Source: an uncultured Eubacteriales bacterium | Lineage (GTDB): Bacteria; Bacillota; Clostridia; Oscillospirales; Oscillospiraceae | DNA: 11,296 bases | Direction: 5' to 3' | Assembly: GCA_900556535.1 (NCBI GenBank) | Contig: USPI01000027.1 | Coordinates: forward strand, 1-11,296 | In this document: piece after piece, positions 5,306 through 11,296 of the stretch | How the letters are laid out: each line of letters starts with the position of its first letter | How positions within the stretch are numbered: position 1 is the first letter of the stretch | Program-made: the position numbers and the translations under genes | Notes under the pieces: model-generated | Seen by the model: only the letters and a program-made list of their open reading frames with translations | The model's database searches: none | What the model was told of the DNA's origin: nothing

Positions 5306-6066
5306 TTCACTTCACCGCCCGATGCAAGAATGGTCAGGGTATCGGAGATCTTCTGATACAGCTCGCTGTCGCTGCAATCGCCGCGGTATATCTGATGGAA
5401 GACCTCGCCGTCCTTAATAAACAGTATGCGTCCCGCGTGAGATGCGGCCTTGACCGAATGCGTGACCATGAGGATGGTCTGTCCCTTCTTGTTTATCTGC
5501 TCAAACAGGCCCAGAAGCTCGTCCGTTGACTTGGAGTCAAGAGCGCCGGTCGGCTCGTCGGCGAGGACGATGCGGGGATTTGTTATGAGCGCCCTTGCCG
5601 CCGCGGCGCGCTGCTTCTGTCCGCCCGACACCTCGTAGGGGTATTTTTTCAGCAGTGCGGTCAGACCGAGGTCCTTCGCTATCGGCAGCAGCCGCGCGGT
5701 CATCTCGTCATAGCGCTTTCCCGCAAGCACGAGCGGCAGCAGGATATTGTCCTGTATCGTGAAGGTGTCGAGAAGATTGAACTCCTGAAACACGAAGCCG
5801 AGATTGTCGCGCCTGAAGGTCGCAACGTCGCTCTCCTTGATCTTGCCGATGTCCCTGCCGTCGAGCAGCACCGTGCCGCCCGTGGGCTTGTCAAGGGCAG
5901 CCAGAAGATTGAGCAGCGTCGTCTTGCCGGAGCCGGACTCGCCCATTATGGCGACGTATTCGCCCTCCTCGACGCTGAAGTTCACGTTTTTGAGCGCCTC
6001 GACCTTGTTTCCGCCAAAGCGCGTGCTGTATACCTTTCTGAGGTTTTCAACAGTCAGTATGCTCAT
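5302..6066 (-). CDS. BceA-like ABC transporter ATPase
   Basis: A 254-residue ATP-binding subunit with every motif intact: Walker A GESGSGKTT (42-50), Q-loop Q94 in FVFQEFNLLDTF, signature VSGGQKQR (146-153), Walker B IVLADE (166-171) and switch His203. The sequence is typical of the MacB/LolD/BceA group, and the partner gene makes the Bce assignment firm. The start has GGGAGGT (6075-6081) 8 bases upstream. Residues 221-254 extend past the core fold, which is modest for the family. It is the first gene of a two-gene unit with the permease; a -10 box and a BceR-type operator lie at 6111-6184. The histidine kinase and response regulator that normally accompany such transporters are not in the window. 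Confidence 0.92.
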   Translation of the reverse strand: MSILTVENLRKVYSTRFGGNKVEALKNVNFSVEEGEYVAIMGESGSGKTTLLNLLAALDKPTGGTVLLDGRDIGKIKESDVATFRRDNLGFVFQEFNLLDTFTIQDNILLPLVLAGKRYDEMTARLLPIAKDLGLTALLKKYPYEVSGGQKQRAAAARALITNPRIVLADEPTGALDSKSTDELLGLFEQINKKGQTILMVTHSVKAASHAGRILFIKDGEVFHQIYRGDCSDSELYQKISDTLTILASGGEVK

Positions 6067-6110
6067 TGGGTTTTACCTCCCGATTTGTCGTTTATCTTGT
6101 TTACGCTCTC

Positions 6111-6184
6111 AGTATACAGCATCGCGCACCGCAAAACCATCGAATCGTCTTACATTTCCCGCCTCATTTCTTACATTAGCGTCA
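6111..6184 (-). promoter_or_regulatory. Promoter and BceR-type operator of the Bce transporter
   Basis: On the minus strand TATACT (6111-6116) is a good -10, but no good -35 lies 17 bases before it (TGGTTT), as is usual for an activated promoter. Upstream, TGACG-CTAA-TGTAA (6171-6184) matches the BceR-family consensus as I recall it, TNACA-N4-TGTAA, at all but one fixed base. A second TGTAA half-site (6150-6154) lies exactly 21 bp, two helix turns, nearer the promoter; both are within AATGTAAGA. This implies control by a BceR-like response regulator encoded elsewhere. Confidence 0.65.
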
Positions 6185-6217
6185 CATTTGCCCCGCGCAC
6201 TCCACTGCGGCTATCCG

Positions 6218-6952
6218 TCACAGGGCGTTATACTCCTCGTCCGAAACAGGCTCACACCACTCGCTTGAGCAGTCCTCGCCGGGCACCTCGACGGCGATAT
6301 GGGAAAACCAGCCGTCCTTCTTCGCGCCGTGCCAGTGCTTGACTCCCGCCGGTATCGTCACGACGTCGCCCGCGTGAAGGTTCTGCGCGGGCTTGCCCTC
6401 CTCGCAGTACCAGCCCTCGCCGTCAACGCAGATGAGTATCTGCCCGCCGCCGCTTTTTGCATGGTGGATGTGCCAATTGTTGCGGCAGCCGGGCTCAAAG
6501 GTGACGTTTGCGAGGAACACGGTCTTTGCGGGGTCGGTGAGCGGGTTGAGATAGCTCTGTCCGATAAAATATTTTGCATATGCGTCGTTGGGCTTGCCCA
6601 AGCCGAAAAATCCGCCGTGACCTGCGTCACCATCCTCGGCGTAGACCTCCTTTGCCATGCGAAACGCCGCCCATGCGTTCGGCCAGCCCGCATAAAACGC
6701 AAGGTGCGTGAGTATCTCCGCCATCTCTGTCCTGCTCACGCCGTTTGCGCGGGCTGTCGAAAGATGGTACCTGAGCGACTCGTCCGTGAGCCCCTTGCTT
6801 ATGAGCGCGGTTATCGTGACGATCGAGCGGGTCTTGAGGCTGAGCTTATCCTCACGCGACCAGACCTCGCCGAAGAGCACGTCGTCGTTGAGCTCGGCAA
6901 ATTTCGGTGCGAAATCGTTAAGGGCATCCCTGCCCGCAGTCTGCTTTACCAT
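6218..6952 (-). CDS. Carboxymuconolactone decarboxylase / cupin fusion protein
   Basis: A 244-residue cytoplasmic protein of two domains. Residues 15-105 form a carboxymuconolactone-decarboxylase (AhpD-like) helical domain, with the EILTHLAFYAGWPNA block around His83; it lacks the CxxC of AhpD peroxidases, so peroxide reduction is unlikely. Residues 140-225 form a cupin with metal ligands H161 and H163 in motif 1 and H206/H208 in PAGVKHWHG; the usual motif-1 Glu position is occupied by the GGGQ block. Such fusions are common in Firmicutes, often beside redox enzymes, and their substrate is mostly unknown. The start at 6952 is chosen for GGAGG 8 bases upstream (complement of 6961-6967), which excludes an 11-residue upstream extension. 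It is divergent from the MerR gene and driven by the MerR-type promoter at 7020-7050. Confidence 0.88.
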   Translation of the reverse strand: MVKQTAGRDALNDFAPKFAELNDDVLFGEVWSREDKLSLKTRSIVTITALISKGLTDESLRYHLSTARANGVSRTEMAEILTHLAFYAGWPNAWAAFRMAKEVYAEDGDAGHGGFFGLGKPNDAYAKYFIGQSYLNPLTDPAKTVFLANVTFEPGCRNNWHIHHAKSGGGQILICVDGEGWYCEEGKPAQNLHAGDVVTIPAGVKHWHGAKKDGWFSHIAVEVPGEDCSSEWCEPVSDEEYNAL

Positions 6953-7019
6953 TGCATATTCCTCCTTGTTTTTTAAACACCGCACCTTGACGGCGGCGGC
7001 ATTTATATGGTATGTTCAA

Positions 7020-7050
7020 AGCATAGCACATAAAGCTGACTTTAGGTCAA
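7020..7050 (-). promoter_or_regulatory. MerR-type promoter with 19-bp spacer and internal operator
   Basis: On the minus strand, -35 TTGACC (7045-7050) and -10 TATGCT (7020-7025) are 19 bp apart, the over-long spacing typical of promoters that MerR proteins activate by untwisting DNA. The spacer contains the dyad ACCTAAAG-TCAG-CTTTATGT, 7 of 8 paired positions. The MerR gene lies immediately next to it, so that regulator very probably acts here on the decarboxylase/cupin gene. Confidence 0.88.
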
Positions 7051-7082
7051 GTCTTTTTTTGAAAAGCTTTCGGAGGGGTCTT

Positions 7083-7553
7083 ATGTACACGATAGGTCAG
7101 GTCTCGCAGATGACCGCGCTGCCGGTCTCGACGCTGCGCTATTACGACAAGGAGGGGCTGTTTCCCGAAATGGAGCGCACCTCGGGCATACGCCGATTCA
7201 CAGACCGCGAGGTCAGTGCGCTCAAGGTCATCGAGTGTCTGAAAAAATCGGGGCTTGAGATACGCGAGATAAAGCAGTTCATGCAGTGGTGCGCGCAGGG
7301 CGAAGCCACCTACCCCGAGCGCCTTGAGCTTTTCCGCCGTCAGCGCGAGAGCATCGAGGAGGAAATGGAGCGGCTGCGGCGTGCCAAGGCGCTTATCGAA
7401 TATAAGTGCTGGTTTTACGAGACCGCCATGCGCGAGGGCGGCGAGGCGCGGATAAGAGCGCTGCTGCCCGACAGGCTGCCCGCAGGAATTCAGGAGCTTT
7501 ACGACTACGCCAACGAACGCGGAGACTACTGCGTGCCCGAGGGCGAAAATTGA
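7083..7553 (+). CDS. MerR-family regulator, AdhR/NmlR-like
   Basis: A 156-residue DNA-binding regulator. Residues 1-70 are the winged helix-turn-helix of the MerR family (YTIGQVSQMT, STLRYYDKEGL, GIRRFT). A dimerising coiled coil rich in Arg/Glu follows at about 88-118. The metal-binding Cys loops of MerR/CueR are absent. Cys52, at the end of the DNA-binding domain, is at the same number as the thiol that senses aldehydes in Bacillus subtilis AdhR; by that analogy the inducer may be an aldehyde or other electrophile. Cys70 is a second candidate. The start has GGAGGGG (7072-7078) just upstream of ATG 7083, and the ORF continuing further upstream is ignored. It is divergent from its likely target at 6218-6952; its own promoter was not clear. 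Confidence 0.88.
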   Translation: MYTIGQVSQMTALPVSTLRYYDKEGLFPEMERTSGIRRFTDREVSALKVIECLKKSGLEIREIKQFMQWCAQGEATYPERLELFRRQRESIEEEMERLRRAKALIEYKCWFYETAMREGGEARIRALLPDRLPAGIQELYDYANERGDYCVPEGEN

Positions 7554-7586
7554 CCGCAAATTTCTTCCGTTTTACAGCATTTGCTA

Positions 7587-7615
7587 TTGCATGACATTAT
7601 GTAACCTGATATAAT
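7587..7615 (+). promoter_or_regulatory. Promoter of the SLH protein gene
   Basis: A perfect TATAAT (7610-7615) lies 17 bases after TTGCAT (7587-7592, three of six consensus bases). A leader of about 45 bases leads to GGAGGG (7653-7658) and ATG 7668. No terminator separates this from the MerR gene, so read-through is possible. Confidence 0.65.
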
Positions 7616-7667
7616 TATTCTCTGAATAGGGTAGAACCAACATAATTCCACCGGAGGGCTTTATTAT

Positions 7668-9779
7668 ATGAAGAGACTGAAAAGAGTTCTGGCGCTCATA
7701 CTCATTGTGAGCTGCCTGCTGACCGCGGGCGCGTATGCCGCCGCGATCCCCGGCGAAGGGCTCGCCGTTTTTGAAGAGGTCGCGCGCATGACGCCGACGA
7801 CCTTCTCCGATCTCGGCAGCACCCACTGGGGCTATTACGGCATCAAGGTCAGCTATGACAGAGGGCTTCTCGTCGGCGACGCCGAGGGCACCTTCCGTCC
7901 CGAGGGCACGGTCACATGGGCCGAGGCCATCGCCGTTGCCTCGCGCATCCACTCCGCGTACTACGCCAACGCGCTCAACATGAATCGCCGCGACGATGAG
8001 GCATGGTATATGCCCTACCTGCGCTACAGCGTGCCGCACAAGCTGCTGCCGCCCACGCGCCCTGCCGACGATAAGCTCGCCGAGGTCGTCATAAACCGCT
8101 ACGACATCGCGTATATGTTCGCGCGCACGGTAGACGCCGAGGATATGCCGCAGATAAGCACCCTCGCCATCACGGACGAGGCGGTCATTCCCGCTTACTG
8201 CAAGTCGGATGTCAAGCGGCTCTACTCCGCGGGCATCCTCGTGGGTATGCTCGACAACAGCTTTGCCGGTGAGCGCAACGCCACCCGCGCCGAGATAGCA
8301 GGCGTCATCGCCCGCATCATCCTCCCCGCCGAGCGTGTCGGCCATGACTCCAAGGTAAACGCCGACATGGCGGACTATGAGGCAAATCTCGAAAACGACA
8401 GCATCTCCGTTCAGATAGGCAAGACCTATTACAGCATCTATAAGCACTATGAGACCGTTGACACCGTCAGCTACAAGGTCTTTGAGTCCGACGATAACGG
8501 CAACGCAAGGGCGATATACACCGCCCCCGTCGGCAGCTATATCGACAACATCAGCCTCTATAACGGCAAGGTCTACTTCGCACGCAGCACAAGCGGCAGC
8601 GCAAACGGCTCGCTCATGTGCTATGACCCCGCCTCCAAGACCCTCAGCACCGTTTACAGCGGATATATAATCGAGTCGTACTGCTTCTATGACGGCAAGC
8701 TCTACGCCTTGGCATTCACGCAGTATGCCGACAAGCCCAACGGCTACGTTTACGCGTTCGGTCAGATCTCCGGCGGCAGCTTTGAGCCGTTCTGGAGCGA
8801 TCTCAAATACGCCGAGGTCGCAAACTTCGTGCCCTACGGCTGGAACGGCAAGCTCTATTTCAAGCTCGCCGAGAACATCACCGTCAAGGACGCCAAGGGT
8901 GAGCGTCAGGTCAGCGTGGATAAGCTCTGGTCGTATGACCCCGTCACCAGCAGCACCGAGAAGGTCGCCGATTATAACATCAACACCAGCTTCTACGACG
9001 GTCACGTCATGTACTTCATGGCATACGACAGCGAGGGCAACTATGACCTGAACCTGTACGCCATCTCGCTCCAGACCCCCGGCGTCGTAAAGACCGTCGG
9101 CGCATTCCCCGCACCCACGAACGTGCGCAACCGCACGATCTATAAATACGGCGATAAGTTCTACTGCCTGTCGTCGTTTAACCGCAATCTCTACAGCATG
9201 AACCGCAGCGGCGAGGCCCGTCTGGCGCTCATGTGCGGCGGCGTGTATAACAGTATCAACTTCACCGCCGACAAGATGGTGCTCATCCCGAACACCCTCG
9301 TCACCAGCAACGCGAACGAGCTCAAGACCTACAACGCCCGCAGCCTCTCCAACCGCGCACTTTACGGCGATTGGCTCGGCCAGAGCGTCTACTACGAGGG
9401 CGCGCGCTTCGTGCCCGAAAACGGCCAGAGCGTCTATGAAAGCACCGACAGCGTCAGCACCGTGTCCAACCTGCCCATAACCGTCACCAAGGCGTTCATG
9501 CGCGGCAACGACTTCGTGCTTCAGACCAAGTATACGAACAATTTCGAGAACGACATCAAGCTGCGCTCTTACATCGTCAGAGTCTATAACGGCAGCCAGC
9601 TCGTGGCGTATGACCTCAACAGAATGTCCGGCTATGAGATGAAGTCGCACGCAATACGCACCTTCACCTTCGTCATCGCCGGTGCCGACGTGCTCCAGCA
9701 GTTTGACCTCAAGAGCACCGACCTGCGCATAGAGGTCATCCCGACCTACGACATCGTCCCCGAAGCCAAAAAACCCTGA
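7668..9779 (+). CDS. Exported SLH-domain protein with a beta-propeller-like body
   Basis: A 703-residue secreted protein. Residues 1-24 are a signal peptide (MKRLKR, hydrophobic core, AYA cleavage). Three S-layer homology domains follow at about 45-97 (FSDLGSTHWGYYGIK, FRPEGTVTWAEA), 111-157 (degenerate) and 168-217 (AGILVGM, ATRAEIAGVIARII); these normally bind pyruvylated wall polymers and anchor the protein outside the cell. Residues 245-590 show recurring blade-like stretches (YNGKVYFA, YDGKLYALA, WNGKLYFK, YDGHVMYFM, YGDKFYCL), as in DUF5050-type beta-propellers. Residues 600-695 look like an immunoglobulin-like beta domain. No catalytic motif is visible, so a structural or ligand-binding role is likeliest. 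GGAGGG lies 9 bases before the start. A strong terminator is at 9808-9843. Confidence 0.88.
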   Translation: MKRLKRVLALILIVSCLLTAGAYAAAIPGEGLAVFEEVARMTPTTFSDLGSTHWGYYGIKVSYDRGLLVGDAEGTFRPEGTVTWAEAIAVASRIHSAYYANALNMNRRDDEAWYMPYLRYSVPHKLLPPTRPADDKLAEVVINRYDIAYMFARTVDAEDMPQISTLAITDEAVIPAYCKSDVKRLYSAGILVGMLDNSFAGERNATRAEIAGVIARIILPAERVGHDSKVNADMADYEANLENDSISVQIGKTYYSIYKHYETVDTVSYKVFESDDNGNARAIYTAPVGSYIDNISLYNGKVYFARSTSGSANGSLMCYDPASKTLSTVYSGYIIESYCFYDGKLYALAFTQYADKPNGYVYAFGQISGGSFEPFWSDLKYAEVANFVPYGWNGKLYFKLAENITVKDAKGERQVSVDKLWSYDPVTSSTEKVADYNINTSFYDGHVMYFMAYDSEGNYDLNLYAISLQTPGVVKTVGAFPAPTNVRNRTIYKYGDKFYCLSSFNRNLYSMNRSGEARLALMCGGVYNSINFTADKMVLIPNTLVTSNANELKTYNARSLSNRALYGDWLGQSVYYEGARFVPENGQSVYESTDSVSTVSNLPITVTKAFMRGNDFVLQTKYTNNFENDIKLRSYIVRVYNGSQLVAYDLNRMSGYEMKSHAIRTFTFVIAGADVLQQFDLKSTDLRIEVIPTYDIVPEAKKP

Positions 9780-9807
9780 CCCGCAGCGAAACGCCCCCAT
9801 AAAACCC

Positions 9808-9843
9808 ACGACTCCCGAGCTGTCCGCCCGGGAGTCGTTTTTT
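9808..9843 (+). terminator. Rho-independent terminator of the SLH gene
   Basis: A perfect stem ACGACTCCCG / CGGGAGTCGT (9808-9817 with 9829-9838) with an 11-base loop is followed by a run of six T (9838-9843). It lies 28 bases after the stop codon. Confidence 0.92.
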
Positions 9844-9917
9844 GTGTGTAAGTGTGTGTTGCGGGTATGTACAACAAGCTGCGTAAATTGATAAGAGCGC
9901 GCCGCAAGGGGATATAA

Positions 9918-9957
9918 AATAGGCCGAAGGACGTTTATCCTTCGGCCTGAGTTTTAT
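9918..9957 (-). terminator. Bidirectional terminator at the end of the TIR pseudogene
   Basis: A perfect 11-bp stem AGGCCGAAGGA / TCCTTCGGCCT (9921-9931 with 9938-9948) with a 6-base loop has T-rich sequence on both sides: GTTTTATCTT on plus and ATTTTATATC on minus. On the minus strand it lies 37 bases past the last stop of the pseudogene. It also backs up the SLH terminator. Confidence 0.82.
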
Positions 9958-9984
9958 CTTATTGCTAATTATTGTCATCCAAGC

Positions 9985-10401
9985 TCACTTCTTGCTATTC
10001 GGCAGCCTTATGTTCGTCCAATCGGAAACGTCGCACCGGCCGTCTTCGTTATCGCCTACCGCAACGACCGTGCCGTCGAATTTGAGACCTACCGTGTTGT
10101 ACTCGCTCCTTTGTTCAGCGCCCGGAATTATGATTTTCGTAACAACAAGTATAATTGCGAAAACGGCTATGATAGCAGGAATTGCGATAGAAAGAATTCG
10201 TTTTCTCTTCTCGGCGGCCTTTTGGGCGGCTATGCGCCGTTCTTCGGCTTTGCGGTCGTTGATGTGAGTGATATAGCCACGCATTTCTTTTTCAAGCGCC
10301 TCATCGCCGAATCGAAGAACCTTGTTGTAATTATCTCTGTCATCAAACGGTTCGGCGCAATCAACTAATTCTTTGCGATTCGTTACCTGCAATTCCGCCA
10401 T
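9985..10401 (-). pseudogene. Fragment: membrane anchor and single RCC1-like repeat
   Basis: The 3' piece of the same broken gene, 138 codons from an internal Met with no ribosome site. It begins in a TPR-like helix (MAELQVTNRKELVDCAEPF), has a charged coil, one membrane segment at about residues 72-93 and one RCC1-like repeat before the stop. It shares its frame with the stops at 10438 and 10618 but not with the 5' fragment. Confidence 0.6.
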
Positions 10402-10682
10402 GAGCTTGCCGAGGTATGCCTGAGCATTTTCGGGATTCTAGTCAAGCACCTTTTCACAATATTTATCTGCTTCTTCCCACTCTCTGTCCTCGAGGAACAT
10501 AAATGCGCGCTTCAAAAGCGGGGCAACTGCCGTTCCGCCTCTGTTTACGACGACAGTCTCTTTATTTTTGAAGCAGGGAATGAGCGTCTTTTTCTGTTCT
10601 GACGTGATAAGCGCAAGTTAGCGGCTCCACTCGTTTTTGACCCAAACGGCATTGAAATTATCATAGTCCGTGCCGACGACTA

Positions 10683-11264
10683 TCATGACCCGCGCGGAAT
10701 TGAGTGCAGCAAATATGTAAGACTCGTATTCAACGCCGAGCTTGCCCTCAAGACTGATGCGCGAGAAAAACACTCGGTATCCCTCGTTCGTAGCTCCTTA
10801 TAGCTTATGAACACATCATAGGGCTCTTCCTTGGATGAGACCTCGATTATACTGCGGCGCAGCTCCTCAATGGCTTTTGCCTCGTCACGGTATACCTTGC
10901 GCGAGATAGCATCGGAATTTTCCATGACGAGCTCAAAATTCGGATCTTCCAAAACGCTGTCAAAGCTCGACCTGTGGCATGTGGGAACTTTGTTGCCTGT
11001 AGCGGGATCGTCAACATACTCGATTCCGAATTTACACAGTATAAGCCCCCAATACGCCTCAGCTTCGGTGTCAAAATCGGCAACGATGCTCTCATACACG
11101 CCTGCCGCTTTGTCAAATTCGCAGGCAGCACGCAGACGGTTAGCGCGCTCGAATAGCTTTATCTTTTTCTCGTTGTCAGCATTCGGAACAGTCTGTTTCG
11201 TTCCGCAGTATTCGCACTCGGCAACGGTCGTACCCTCTTCAATCCTGAGGTCGCCGCCGCACAT
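10683..11264 (-). pseudogene. Fragment: zinc ribbon, helical linker and start of TIR domain
   Basis: The largest open piece of the broken gene at 9985-11285, 193 codons from an internal Met. It holds the remaining zinc-ribbon Cys (CGG and CEYCGTK), a helical TPR-like stretch (FERANRLRAACEFDKAAGVYESI) and the first TIR strand (YDVFISYKE). After that the translation is out of frame and meaningless. Automatic gene callers would probably report it as a hypothetical protein; a stable product is doubtful. Confidence 0.6.
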
Positions 11265-11296
11265 TTTTCATTTTATAACTGCCATAACGTTCTCCT

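Larger units (their letters stand above)
9985..11285 (-). pseudogene. Decayed zinc-ribbon / TIR / transmembrane / RCC1-like protein gene
   Basis: One ancestral reading frame, now broken four times. It starts at ATG 11285 with AGGAG (11292-11296) upstream. (1) Codon 6 is TGA (11268-11270), where the first Cys of a CxxC zinc ribbon is expected; the second pair is C24/C27. (2) After DVFISYKE (TIR strand A) the sequence jumps at about 10788-10794 to NEGYRVFFSRISLEGKLG in another frame, so some 20 codons of TIR helix A are missing. (3) TAA at 10618-10620, just past the WVKNEW motif that carries the catalytic Glu of TIR NADases. (4) TAG at 10438-10440 before NPENAQAYLG. Then come a basic stretch, a membrane segment (RILSIAIPAIIAVFAIILVV) and a single RCC1-like repeat (NTVGLKFDGTVVAVGDN). 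TIR proteins of this kind are thought to act in NAD-based signalling or defence. The bidirectional terminator remains intact. Confidence 0.85.

Noticed and set aside
6299..6976. 225-codon plus-strand frame opposite the decarboxylase/cupin gene
   Set aside because: The minus-strand frame has both domain motifs and a ribosome site; this one has neither.
7584..9809. 741-codon open frame antisense to the SLH gene
   Set aside because: It mirrors the biased codons of the real gene, has no ribosome site, no domain-like sequence and is rich in Val/Ala/Asp/Gly; the sense frame has signal peptide and SLH domains.
11268..11270. In-frame TGA at a Cys position as possible selenocysteine or recoding
   Set aside because: TAA and TAG stops and a frameshift in the same gene show decay, and TGA is the normal stop of other genes in the window.

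Overview
The window looks like a chromosomal accessory region of a moderately GC-rich, low-GC-phylum-type Gram-positive anaerobe, most likely a gut clostridium of the Oscillospiraceae/Ruminococcaceae. The reasons are strong AGGAGG ribosome sites, a sigma-A promoter, a Bce-type peptide-resistance transporter, an SLH-domain exported protein, a zinc-ribbon/TIR protein of a kind common in that family, and intergenic palindromes built on CTTCCCCTTGAGGGGAAG. This placement is inference from gene content; no rRNA or tRNA is present to test it.

Layout, left to right. (1) 1-44: the start of a gene running off the left edge (-). (2) 135-815: PAP2-family membrane phosphatase (-) with a clear promoter at 854-882. 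(3) About 883-1449: intergenic DNA made of repeat modules. (4) 1490-2659: cation diffusion facilitator with Mn-type metal ligands and two tandem C-terminal domains (-), ended by a good terminator at 1449-1481. (5) 2684-3277: a 594-bp cassette bounded by 67-bp imperfect inverted repeats, filling almost exactly the space between two genes and built from the same modules as region 3. (6) 3281-6066: BceB-like permease and BceA-like ATPase (-), overlapping by ATGA, with a BceR-type operator upstream but no two-component system in view. (7) 6218-6952 (-) and 7083-7553 (+): a divergent pair, a carboxymuconolactone decarboxylase/cupin fusion and a MerR regulator; the 130-bp gap holds a textbook 19-bp-spacer MerR promoter facing the fusion gene. 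(8) 7668-9779: secreted SLH/beta-propeller protein (+), followed by two strong terminators. (9) 9985-11285: a decayed gene (-) for a zinc-ribbon/TIR/transmembrane/RCC1-like protein with three in-frame stops and an internal frameshifting deletion.

Functionally, most genes concern the cell envelope and stress: lipid phosphate turnover, metal efflux, antimicrobial-peptide resistance, an electrophile/aldehyde-type MerR circuit, and a cell-wall-anchored protein. They are separate transcription units rather than one pathway. The least explained part is the modular repeat DNA at 880-1445 and 2684-3277. Four ungapped copies of a 50-bp module (one inverted), three copies of a 37-bp module and two copies of a 130-134-bp palindromic element occur there. 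The stems of several hairpins change sequence between copies but keep pairing, which suggests selection on structure or a non-autonomous mobile element.
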